Assembly: GCA_001630475.1 (NCBI GenBank) | Contig: KV419424.1 | Coordinates: 188,931-252,930 of the forward strand | Direction of reading: 5' to 3' | DNA length: 64,000 nt | Source: Sistotremastrum niveocremeum HHB9708 | Taxonomy: Eukaryota; Basidiomycota; Agaricomycetes; Sistotremastrales; Sistotremastraceae | In this document: positions 44,341-54,260 of the stretch, one piece after another | Position numbering within the stretch: position 1 is the stretch's first letter | Layout: each line of letters opens with the position of its first letter | Notes under the pieces: model-generated | Told to the model about the DNA's origin: nothing | Databases searched by the model: none | Seen by the model: the letters and a program-made list of their open reading frames with translations, nothing else | Translations under genes and position numbers: made by a program

Positions 44341-45603
44341 TCAATAACCGCCATGCGTGTTGATCCCGGCGTAAAGACTGGATGCACGGGACGTCCTCAT
44401 AGGGCCATGGACGGCTTGAGTAACAAAATCTCTACCGAACCCTCCGTTGTTATCTGTATCAACCTGAAGACATTCGCGGGGAACAACTCCTTGCTCTCCG
44501 CGGCCATTGACGCACAAACACCATCCATCATCGTAAGAACTGAGAAGCTCAACGATTTCGCCGTTCGCGATGGGAAGCTCGTCCGGAAGGGTTGGAATGA
44601 ATCCTCGGCGTACCGTTGCCATCTCTCTGCTGGCGGCGCTCAAGGCGGCCAACGTTGGAGGCGCGCCGGGAGGACTGGGAGTTCTGCTCATGGGTTGATA
44701 AGACGAAAGACCGGGGTTATTGATAGTGTTAGGCGGGGGAGCGGGCATGTAAGTTTGACTGTTAGGAAGATCGCGGGGTTCAGGCAAGGGTTTGAAAGCA
44801 TCGTACGGCTGAGAGGCGGGAAGCCTCTCGTTTGCAGCATTCTGGGCATCAGCAGCAGACTGTCGCTTCTCCTCCAAGGCAGGGTACAGTCCTGCACCCC
44901 AAGTGTTTCGGCGAAGCTGACGTTTACGGATCATTCGCTTTCGAACGAAGAAGGAAGCGACAGCGATAATAGCAATCGCGACGAATCCTAATGTAACGCC
45001 TACTGCGACTCCAGAAACATGAGATCCGGAGGACGCGCTGGACGTGGTCGGAGTCTGACTAGCAGATGTAGAGGTTGAGGAAGAGGTGGTATGGTGAGTA
45101 GTTTCAAGGACGGTCGTTGTGAGCGTTGACGAAGATGAAAGCGTGGAAGAGGTCGTCGTGCTCGTGGATGTAGTTGAAGGGATGCTGGAGGAAGTTGTGG
45201 TGGAAAGGGTAGTCGATGAAGTTGGAATGGTCGAATGCAAAGTCGTTGAGGCTACAGGCACTGTAGCGACAGGAGACTTGACAGCTGGGGATGTGACCAC
45301 TGGAGGCTTGGGGGGTGGGATGGTCGTCGGCAATACATGCCCGGGCGTTTCGACGACAGGCGGGATAACTCTGGGGGGCGGGATTGTGGAAATAGGCGGA
45401 ACAGGTGTTTTTTCAGCGGGCGGAACGAGTGGCGTAGTTGGCTCTACAGCATTGATCACATCATGGAACAGAGCTGGGTCCTGTAGACGGGTCAGGATGC
45501 AGAGATGTGCTAGCAGAACAGAGCGTACCTGGCGAACTACCAGCCGTTTGCTGTGGTGACGAGCGAATGCCCGCGCAGCAGGCGAGTTCTGGGAAGAGAC
45601 CAT
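44341..45603 (-). CDS. Single-pass membrane protein with SH3 domain (1)
   Basis: After MVSSQNSPAARAFARHHSKR an intron of 48 nt leads to DPALFHDVINAVEPTTPLVP. A proline-rich stretch is followed by an extracellular Ser/Thr mucin-like region of about 100 residues. One transmembrane segment of about 23 residues starts at GVAVGVTLGFVAIAII and ends before RKRMIRKRQLRRN (stop-transfer). The cytoplasmic part ends in an SH3 domain: ELPIANGEIVELLSSYDDGW, CLCVNGRGEQGVVPRECLQ. The layout resembles fungal Fus1-like or wall-sensor proteins that recruit polarity or MAPK factors; that role is inference. The 45119-45559 open frame on the other strand is a shadow of the Ser/Thr repeat. Confidence 0.8.
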   Translation of the reverse strand: MVSSQNSPAARAFARHHSKRLVVRQVRSVLLAHLCILTRLQDPALFHDVINAVEPTTPLVPPAEKTPVPPISTIPPPRVIPPVVETPGHVLPTTIPPPKPPVVTSPAVKSPVATVPVASTTLHSTIPTSSTTLSTTTSSSIPSTTSTSTTTSSTLSSSSTLTTTVLETTHHTTSSSTSTSASQTPTTSSASSGSHVSGVAVGVTLGFVAIAIIAVASFFVRKRMIRKRQLRRNTWGAGLYPALEEKRQSAADAQNAANERLPASQPYDAFKPLPEPRDLPNSQTYMPAPPPNTINNPGLSSYQPMSRTPSPPGAPPTLAALSAASREMATVRRGFIPTLPDELPIANGEIVELLSSYDDGWCLCVNGRGEQGVVPRECLQVDTDNNGGFGRDFVTQAVHGPMRTSRASSLYAGINTHGGY

Positions 45604-45779
45604 AAAATGCGTAGACAAGACCTAAAGAGTGGAATGCCGCAGTGAGCAGCGAGAAAGAGAGACAGCTATGGTACGGGATAACAAGGGCTGAAAATACAAT
45701 AATATTCCCAAGACACGCGATACATGCGGCATTTCAGTCTCCGATTCAGTCTCCGCTAATATCCTTAACAACAGCCACT

Positions 45780-46687
45780 CACAGCATTAAGGCGCTTGGT
45801 AAAAGCCCCCGACCAGACTCCGATCCCTGCACCTATTCGTAGAGTAGTCGGACCAGATTGTGTTATATAATCAAAACGAGTTAGCCAGCGATCCGTGTAA
45901 CTGTTTCGGAGCGAATCGGCCCACCAATTATAGAAGGTAATCGGAGTTGTGAGTAAGGGGCGACTACATGTGCTAGCTGCTTCCGATCAGCCTACGACTA
46001 CATCCTGCACGATCTCTGCCCTCCCTAGCTGTCGTCCCGCTTCTGTAAAGCCAGCTTTTGGCTTTCTTGCCTCGAGAAAATATGTCGACCCGGTCCAATA
46101 CCCGATATCCGTCCTCCATGCGTTGATCAAGCTCATCAAGTCATCGTCTTCAAGTCAATGCTTCGAGTTGTCTCCAAATTCCAGCTACTTAACGCGTCAT
46201 CTAAAGCCATGGTGGATCACTGACTCTCCGGATGCCTCAGAATATGGAGCCCAAAAGAATTCTCGCGCGGATGGTGGTGTAGGGGGGAGGTCACTGGGTT
46301 ATGGGTGTTGGACATGAGGGAAGACTTGTGCCGTCGAGAGGATCTGAGTCGGCGCCTATCGATGACAGACGTCGCTCGGATTTCCGGCATCGCATAGCCG
46401 GGAACGATTACTCTCAGAATGGGTCTACTAATCGGACTGTAGTTGGACCCCTGCAACTACTGTGTATAATTGTCTCCAACTACATACGATCAGATGGAGG
46501 AATTAACAGCTGACTGAATTAGCGACTACACTATCGAATCGGAGCCTCGATTACATCCCCTGACAGCGCCTAGTTGCAAGATAATCACTTGTCCGACTAG
46601 CAAGTCTGATCAAAATACCAACAAACTGTTATGACATTAGCTGGTCGGACCTAATCGGCTCCAATTTGCAAGCGCCTTAATGCTGTG
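45780..46687. mobile_element. 908-bp MITE (non-autonomous TIR element)
   Basis: Both ends carry the 19-base inverted repeat CACAGCATTAAGGCGCTTG without mismatch, and ACT lies on each side (45777-45779 and 46688-46690) as a three-base target duplication. Inside, short words of the type ATCGG(A)NCC and TAGTCGGACC recur in both orientations, especially near the ends, as subterminal repeats do. There is no transposase-like frame. Three-base duplications and a CAC start fit the CACTA/CMC group, but that assignment is a guess. It separates the SH3 gene start from the SNF2 gene stop, only 18 bp from the latter. Confidence 0.8.
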
Positions 46688-46704
46688 ACTCTTAGCGACC
46701 GTAA

Positions 46705-49700
46705 TCACCGCAACTGCTCTTTCTCCTCGGCAAACCTCACAACTGCCGTCCTTTTCTTCCTCGGGGGCTCGGCTAAAATGTCGGCACCCACTTCATTTTC
46801 CTCGTCCTTGATAACGACCCCATCTGACCACTCAGTCGGTAATTTGGACATCAAGGGACACAGCTCGTCGCTTGCAAAGACATCCTGCTTTTCCAAAAAT
46901 CGGGGATTCTGTGTCTTTTTCAGTAATGCAATTGTTCATCATCGAGAAGCGACTCGCCTTGATGAACGCACGCATGCCCGGCTCGTCCGTCAACGCTTTT
47001 GTCGTATGACCCTGCGCATGTCCGCTCCGGTCCCGCGTGACCATCACTTCCTCAAAAGAGGACCTGATTGCAAGAGTTTGGACTGGTACCATATTAGCCG
47101 TAATCAGCTATCAGACGAGTAAATATGCCGAGGATCACATACCAATGACTGGCTTCGTCTGTCCAATACGATGCACACGCTGTTGACCAGTTAACATGCT
47201 TCCTAGACATATTTATCATGAACAGCCTCACTTTGATAGCCTGACTTTCAACATCGGCGTGCCAGACAGGCTCGCAAAAAATCACACGAGAGGCCGAGGT
47301 GAGATTGAGACCACGAGCACCATGCTTGAGCTCCATCAAGAATGCTCGAAGCCGATCGCTCGTTTCAAAAGACGTAGGCAAGTGTTCTCGGGCTTTTCGG
47401 TGAGTCGCCGAACTGAACAAAAGATGGGGAATTCCAACAACGTCCAATCCTTCAGCCACATGAGCCAATGTCAAAGGCGAAGCCGAGAATATGAGAAATT
47501 TCTCAGTCGGGTAGGCAAGGACCTGTCACTGAGGTCATTCTCGAAAATTTCCCAGAAATGAGCGAACATACCTCACGAAGAATCCAGTTCAGCTTTGAAG
47601 AAATAGGCCGAGAAACACTGGTCTGCTCCAGGAGGGTCTCGTCGTGTTGACCTAAAGCAGGGATAACGGGGCGTTGCGGTGAAGTCACCTCGGCCACTTT
47701 CTGAACGACTTTTGCTTTGTTCTTCTCGATTTCCAATTCATCTCGTTTCCGCTTTCCGTTCTTCTTGCGCTTCTCCAGCTCCTGAAGATAATGCTCCCTA
47801 GCAATATCTTCTTCAACAGCTTTCTGTCCGTCTTGGATGAGGTTTTCGAGTGAACCGGAGAATAATGATGCGCTTCGACGTAAACGCAACAAGCGATCAG
47901 GTCGTAGATAATGATATTGCCTTAGGTCCTCGTTCTGTGATAACCCATCAGCTGAGAAATGAGACCAAGCCTGCGCCACTGGTTCTGGGAGGCCAGTGAC
48001 TTGATAAGGCACTTCTTCACGACAAAGTACCTCTCGCCAGAAAATATCAGATGATGCCGATTTCCTGCCCTAACATGTAAGAAATTGTAAAAGTGTGCTG
48101 AGGGTAACTGACAGCCAATAGATAGAGTCGTGCAGGAGGTTGATGTCATCGGATGACATCCCACGGTCAATGGCACGCTGTAACGAACTTGTTGCATTTT
48201 TCAGCGCGTCGTCAACTTTGAGTGCATTTGGGTCAATATGCCAGAAAAGGGTTCTAATTTTGCATTCAGTCGAAAATCAATGGAACCGAGAGAGAATATC
48301 ATACTGAGATATGCTGGCCATAAGTCGTAACAAAGCACCAGAGTTCTGGAATGCCCTTTAGACTAAATGGCAGTCAAACAAAAGAATTGAACAGACCGAT
48401 GGATGAAAGAGATAATCCTACACGTAGAGAATCTTAGCTCAGTTGATAGTACGCAGCAGAAGTTACACACTATATCCTTCCTTTCTGAATCGATTGCGTT
48501 CACAGCAATAGAACTCTGTAAAACGTTGTACGTTTTCTGACTGATCATGTCAAGATCCAGTGACACCACGCGCTTCTGCAAAGGAGGTAGTTGGACTTCA
48601 GCTTCAATTTCTCGAACTCTGGGAGACTTTCAGTAAACAGATATTGATCACCTATAGAACGTACGAATGCCGGATCATGAACTGCTCCATCACTTGCTTC
48701 AAGATCGTGACTGAACCGAATCCATTACCACTCTTGCGAAGAAGAGGCTCTACTACGATGCTCAAAAAGGATTTGGGCTCAGCAGAAAATTGGGGTAATT
48801 TGAGAAAATGTGTCATCATCGATGCCAGCTTCCGAAGATCGACGCGGTGCAGTGACGACCACTTTTCTTCTTGCGACGCCGTATTCGCATCATAGACATC
48901 TGATGGAGTTGAGGCAGATGGTTCTCCGGCCTCGTCTGATGGATATGCCCTTGGGTCTAATCCAAGATCGAGTAGATCGGAGGAAGGTTCGTCCAGCTCT
49001 TCGTCTTCTTTCCCTTCTTTCCCGAAGTTGAGACCAAGGAGATTGGTGGTCGGAGTCCCTGTTACTATCCATCTGCTCTCGACGCTCAATACACTCGCGA
49101 GTGTAGCCAGATTTGCGGAACTATTGGCGACTATGTGGCCTTCGTCCACGACCAAACGCTTCCAGCGTATTTGGAGAAGAGGCGATACGTTTGGATGAGA
49201 GTTGCATGTGCAATTTGGTATTCGGATGGGAGTTTCGGGGGCCCGGCAGCGGCAAGTCGCAAAGGATGCAACCTTTTGTAGATCGTTGCGCTCAACTTCA
49301 GAGGCAAATCCTGTTCAAGAATATTCAACTTCGTGATTAGGGCGCAGCCAAATAAATGCCTACGGGTATGAGTCATGAGCACTATCTAAGACCGGTGCAT
49401 TAGGCAACGTACCGAATGCTGGTTGAATCACGTACATCATAGCTGCTAGCCAAAATCGAAGCAGATGGGAGGGTACCACTAGTCCTGACAGTTAATACAC
49501 TTAGCGCCTCTTGATCACAATGCTTATTTATTTCGGAAGTCCATTGAATAAGGAGGTGGGAAGGAACAAGAATGAGAGTGGCAGTGGTCAGATAAACTCT
49601 TCTAATGCCCGATTTCGCGCCTTTCGATCTGGCTCGTTCACCGCCAGTCAAGCCCCAGGCGTCATTGTGATGATAGTACGGTGTGTTCCAGAGTAGGGGC

Positions 49701-50971
49701 TTCCATAAATTGCGTCGCTTTAGTTCTTCCCTGCAAGCTGATGTGAAATGCAATCGAGGCATGATTCTCATATTATGGAGAATAGTTTCGACCAGTGTGG
49801 GCAATCTCGATTTCGAGCTATCCACGAGAGCTAAGGGAGGGCGAAGCTGAGCACGGCTCTTGACGTATTCTTCTCCGTGAAACAATGAATGTGATATCGG
49901 GGTGAGGATAGGCCTGCTCTCTAGCAGGCTCTCTTCAGGCTGAGAGAGCGCACCTTTGGTAGCAAGAATCAGACCTTTGCAGAGCGTAAGCATCACCAGA
50001 GACGGATCCAAGACGACAGTATGACACACCAAGAAGCATACAAGTTTTTCCAGTCCCCAACTCTTCGGCCAGAATGCCCCCACGTCCTTGCGCCATCAGC
50101 GGCGGCTCCATTGTCACCTCTAACAAAATAGGCTGAAGGTAAAAGGACCTTCCGGTCTCTGGGCTATTGAGCTTCAGGAAGAGGGGATTCACTGCAACTC
50201 GATTATCGGACTCCAGCTCGACCATTTTCGCTACGGTCTCCCTCTGATATTTGTAAAGCTGCGATCGCATTCCAGTGGGGCTCGAACAAGAGAGTGTAGA
50301 GTTAATGGTCTCCGCAACCATCTCTGGAGCCTTTTCTAACGGTCCAAGACGCCAGGAAGTAAGATCACTGAATACGTCTGCAAGGCCGCGGGAATCCTAG
50401 AGGAGAGTCAATGACTGCACTAGCAGCTATCGAGTTGACTCACGAAGTGTTCCTCTGAAACTTCCCCAAAAGAATCTCTTGCAAAAGATCCATCAGGCTG
50501 GGTGATGCCTTCCCATGACTCTTTGGATATGACCAGATTCTTGAAGAGAATGGTCGAAAACGTTCGGATCGCACGCTTTGAGAATAATTTGCTGTGGTCT
50601 ATGTCGAGATCCAGAGGACCAAACGGCACCAAGTATATTCTGATGACAAGTGCAGTGGATGAACAGAGCTTGCATTTTGCAACAATGCGGCCAAGTCGTA
50701 TAAGAGCAGCGAGAGTATCCAAGAAGTGATCCTCAATGAAAGGGACACTGGAACATGTTCTCAACAGTTCAACGTCAAACGAGGTCCAGTCCGCTGTCGT
50801 TGTTATGGCTGAGGGGTCATTAGGAATTGCCACGAGGACGCCCACGCCTACAGGCTCTCCTGGACGGCGGAAAGCCATGTTTTGGATCTTCGGCTCAAGA
50901 AGACACTGACTCTGTATTAGACGCCCGACGGAGTCCGAAGTCCGGCTTGAATTTCCATCATCCTGAACCAT
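46705..50971 (-). CDS. SNF2-family DNA-dependent ATPase
   Basis: A large Swi2/Snf2 ATPase of uncertain subfamily. The N-terminal third holds MAFRRPGEPVGVGVLVAIPN and DLDIDHSKLFSKRAIRTFST. The ATPase begins at QLYKYQRETVAKMVELE, with RGGILAEELGTGKTCM (Walker A GTGKT), then LILVPSHLLIQW, VVDEGHIVANSSANLATL (a DEGH box), and SRWIVTGTPTTNLLGL. The C-terminal lobe has GARGLNLTSASRVIFCEPVW and QAIK|RVHRIGQTKPV, where the intron is needed for motif VI. A lysine-rich insert (EKRKKNGKRKRDELEIEKNK) lies between the lobes. No RING finger was found. Many introns are present and several boundaries are approximate; the first exon may lie upstream of 50971. The C-terminal PPRKKRTAVVRF looks like a nuclear signal. 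Confidence 0.8.
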
Positions 50972-52107
50972 TTCGCTTTGGTAGCCTTGAGCCCATCCCC
51001 TTCGAAATGACTACTCTGTGTCGACAGCAGAGGTCAAACTTACGTTCATTGTTGAACCATGCACCTTGTCGGCATAACTCCTCGACTGCAACACTGGCTG
51101 ATGCTTCGTTGACTTGGCCGGAATATCTGGCCATTCGTCGCGCTAAAAGGCGTTGGGAATTGGTGAGGGCTCCTCTATGTTATCAATCGTGTCTGGCTGA
51201 TTTGTTTATGGCAAGGCCACCACGATCCCTGCTACAATACTTGGTTTTGGTCTTGGAGCGGCTTACTTTGGCTCCTTGGAAGGCGACACAACCAAGCCTA
51301 TAATGGCACGTGCCACTGTTTCGCATCATGTCCTATTTTCTGACGAGTATCATAGGGAATTGATCCATTATGGGTGTATAGCGGAGCCACATTAGCTTGT
51401 GGAGGTGTGTCTATGCCCTCCCGGACTGCAGCGGAACCTAATTTCTTTCAGGATTTGGCTATTTGATCGGGCCCACGATTGGTTCTTCCATCTGGAGACT
51501 CACACATAGAAGGACGATGACATTGATCGACGCACGCGACCGCGAATTCCATCGGCGGATAGTGAAAAACAGAGTGGACCCTAGAAGCCAGAGCGCGACG
51601 AATCCTGTGCCAGATTTTTACGGTGCGTCACGGTATCAATATGCATAGCGTGCTTTGTCTGACGTATGGCAAAGGCGAGAAAATTGGCTCTTTACACCAA
51701 TACCGACAATGGCTCCGTGACCAAGCACGATACAGACGGAAGGCAGCTTGGCCAGAAGATTAACCACTGTGCACTCTTGCTAGTGATTGCTCTGATAGCT
51801 TATGGTTTCATATCCATTATTGTACGGCAAGGCTACGATCTTTGACGAATAAAACAAGCTACAATCCCAACTACAGCAATAACGTCCCGGGACATGATCC
51901 GCTGCAAAATAAACGAAGTAGTACAAAAAGTAGGAATGAGATATAAAATCTCCTAAAGTGAAAGACGTGTTGCACATCATCCGAATCTGAGAGTGCAGTT
52001 TCGCGGTAAAAAAGGGGAAGAGATCAAGGAGCGACGCGAAAAAGAAAGACGAAAGAGGGAATATAACTGAGTCGCATCCTGACGAAAGGGAACGATAATA
52101 AATAGGA
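50972..52107. other. 1.1-kb gap upstream of the SNF2 gene
   Basis: It may include the SNF2 promoter or an additional first exon and the 3' UTR of the second SH3 gene. An open frame on + (50827-51303) runs antisense to the SNF2 5' exon and shows no domain. No repeats or RNA genes are seen. Confidence 0.35.
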
Positions 52108-53439
52108 TCAAGACTGAGTCAAATAAGGGTGTTGGATGTGATTGATTCCGATAACGAGACTGCCTCGACGTGCGCCTCGACGAGGAGCCAGGGGCTCAGT
52201 CGATTTGACCGTTGGGATGCTAGAGGTCGAGGCAGAGGCTTTGTGAGAGGGACGCCGATTATTACGAGTTGAAGGCGGCCTGGAGTCTTCAGAAGACTTC
52301 CTGGGAGGAAGTTGAGCGGGTTGCCTTTCGATCAAGCAGCAACGAGGAACAGCGCCTTTCTCAGCGTCCGCGCGCCCGACTCGCTGGCACAATGTCCAAC
52401 CATCCTGATACTCCTGCAACAGCCTGACAGTTTCGCCCACACGAACATGCAGTTCGTCATGCAGCGAAACTTTGAAGGGCTGCTTGACGGTCATGAGGCG
52501 AGGCAGTTTGTTACCATCAGAAGGTTTGACATCGGGTTTGGGAGAGAGGGAGGCACTTCGAAGGGGGCTGGGGACGGGAGGGACGCTATCCTCTTGCTCG
52601 GGGATAATCAAGAGCTTCTGCATGTTACTGATTGGGCGAGAAGGTAACGCCTTCGTAGGGGCGGGAGCAGGGGGTGGCAATTTGCGTTCGTCTCTCACAG
52701 GTTGATCGAGAGGAGGCGAGGTAGATTGCAACGAAGAGGGCGGGGTTGGGGTAGTGACTGTGATGACACGATAATTTGGTGGTGGGGATGTCTTCTCCGT
52801 GAAAGCCATGTTAAGTGTAAGTTTCTCAGTGCTTTCGCTGGCGCTATGTTTAGTTTTCGCGGCCGGAGGACGAGCCGGGAGCGAAGCGCGAAGGGACTGC
52901 CTGATTTTGGCAGGCACCCATCTCGTAGCAGTGTCGGTAGCAATGGAGGGAAACAAGACTGCGGGACGAGGATATCGTCCAGAGGAACTGCGGTTGATAT
53001 CAAAGGCATGGTCGGATATAGGAGACCAAAGCCCTCGATTAGACGATGATTCTTTCTCGTTTAACTTTCGTTTCAGCCTCCACAAATAGAATCTCCAAGA
53101 AGAAATACCTAGTACTATGAGAGACTGGCTTCCTCGATGGCAATGAACAGACTTACAAAGTATTATGATCCCCAGAAAAACAACTACTCCAATCAAAGCT
53201 GCTGTCGTGCCAGGCGGCTTCTGGATGGTAGTGCCTATTGGGCTGGAAGGGGTCGCAACACTTGTATCCGTAGGAGACGCAGCAAGGATCTCATCTTCTG
53301 GTACAGCGCGAATGACAGAGTCGGGAACATAAAAGTCCCTCACAATGACAGGTCTATCGCCTTCCTGAGGCACGGCCCGCTCGAAAATCTGAGCGGACCT
53401 GCGCTCAGTCTGTGGCAAAGGGAGAGCAGCCGGAGACAT
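52108..53439 (-). CDS. Single-pass membrane protein with SH3 domain (2)
   Basis: Begins MSPAALPLPQTERRSAQIFE, with an N-terminal region bearing no clear signal peptide. One hydrophobic segment follows (TTAALIGVVVFLGIIIL), then a 51-nt intron and a basic stop-transfer region (WRFYLWRLKRKLNEKE). The cytoplasmic part is long and disordered, with proline-rich SH3-ligand-like stretches (RKLPPPAPAPTKALPSRP). A C-terminal SH3 domain reads VSLHDELHVRVGETVRLLQE, YQDGWTLCQRVGR and KGAVPRCCLIE. The architecture matches the SH3 gene at 44.3-45.6 kb, so the two may be old paralogues. An upstream non-ATG extension to 53571 was not used. Basic tail RRGARRGSLVIGINHI ends the protein. Confidence 0.8.
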   Translation of the reverse strand: MSPAALPLPQTERRSAQIFERAVPQEGDRPVIVRDFYVPDSVIRAVPEDEILAASPTDTSVATPSSPIGTTIQKPPGTTAALIGVVVFLGIIILCKSVHCHRGSQSLIVLGISSWRFYLWRLKRKLNEKESSSNRGLWSPISDHAFDINRSSSGRYPRPAVLFPSIATDTATRWVPAKIRQSLRASLPARPPAAKTKHSASESTEKLTLNMAFTEKTSPPPNYRVITVTTPTPPSSLQSTSPPLDQPVRDERKLPPPAPAPTKALPSRPISNMQKLLIIPEQEDSVPPVPSPLRSASLSPKPDVKPSDGNKLPRLMTVKQPFKVSLHDELHVRVGETVRLLQEYQDGWTLCQRVGRADAEKGAVPRCCLIERQPAQLPPRKSSEDSRPPSTRNNRRPSHKASASTSSIPTVKSTEPLAPRRGARRGSLVIGINHIQHPYLTQS

Positions 53440-54260
53440 AGGGGAAAGAAAGGGAAAGAGGAAAGAAAGAGCCTTGGCGACTTTGGGCCTGGTGGGACTA
53501 CTTAAGATGGATGGTTCATCATTGATCTTGCAGGAATTGATGGTCGCAGGATGATGGGACTGTAACTCCAATATTTCACGGAGAGAGACCGAGGATCGCC
53601 CTTAAGGTGAACATCACGAGGATTTATACAGCGAGGGCACGAATGCAGGAGCTCGGTCCTCTGAAGACGCAGCTTCAGGTTTGGTGGCACAAGTAAGGAC
53701 CATCTGAAAATATTTTTATCGCCGATTCAACCGACCAATTGACAGAGTGCGCGTATATTCATCAGGTAACATGGAGACATGGATTAGCGGATCACCAGTA
53801 GCACTTAACGGTAAGTACGGCGACGGTGATGGGTACCAGGGGACCCAGAGCCAGACAGATGTCGAGTACGCAGCTGAACTGACGATCTTAGCAGTGAGAA
53901 GACCAGAGAGCTTCTTCAAATATTCAAAGGACTATATCCATATAATCCGGGAGGCAGTGAGCAGTGGGCCAGACTTTGAGAGCGATCAAGATGTGATGGT
54001 GGCAAACAACGCGCTTTGTGGGTCCGTGTTTGCTTGTTCGCTCTCTATTATAGCATCAAATGCAGTCGTCGCCGTCGAGCTATGGGTGTTCCTGATCCTC
54101 CTTGGCTGATAAAGAGTAAGTCAATGCAGAACATATCTTGAGTATATCCTGACCTGCGACAGCGAGACCATGTCCCTTCTTTCAGCAAGGTCGCTGCATT
54201 TTTGACCACAAATGCAACTTTGTCCATTCTATTCGTTCACCGCTCACAATACGCGTCCCT
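53440..54260. other. Divergent region between SH3 gene 2 and the AAA+ gene
   Basis: Holds promoters and probably the unresolved first exon of the AAA+ gene. A 120-codon frame on + (53747-54109) has no recognised domain and is left uncalled. Confidence 0.35.

Noticed and set aside
45119-45559. Valine/glycine-rich open frame on the plus strand
   Set aside because: It is the antisense shadow of the Ser/Thr/Pro-rich region of the SH3 protein on the other strand.
50827-51303. 158-codon open frame on the plus strand
   Set aside because: Half of it is antisense to the SNF2 5' exon; no domain or promoter is evident.
53747-54109. 120-codon open frame upstream of the AAA+ gene
   Set aside because: No domain, and no splice junction that joins it in phase to the AAA+ frame could be found.
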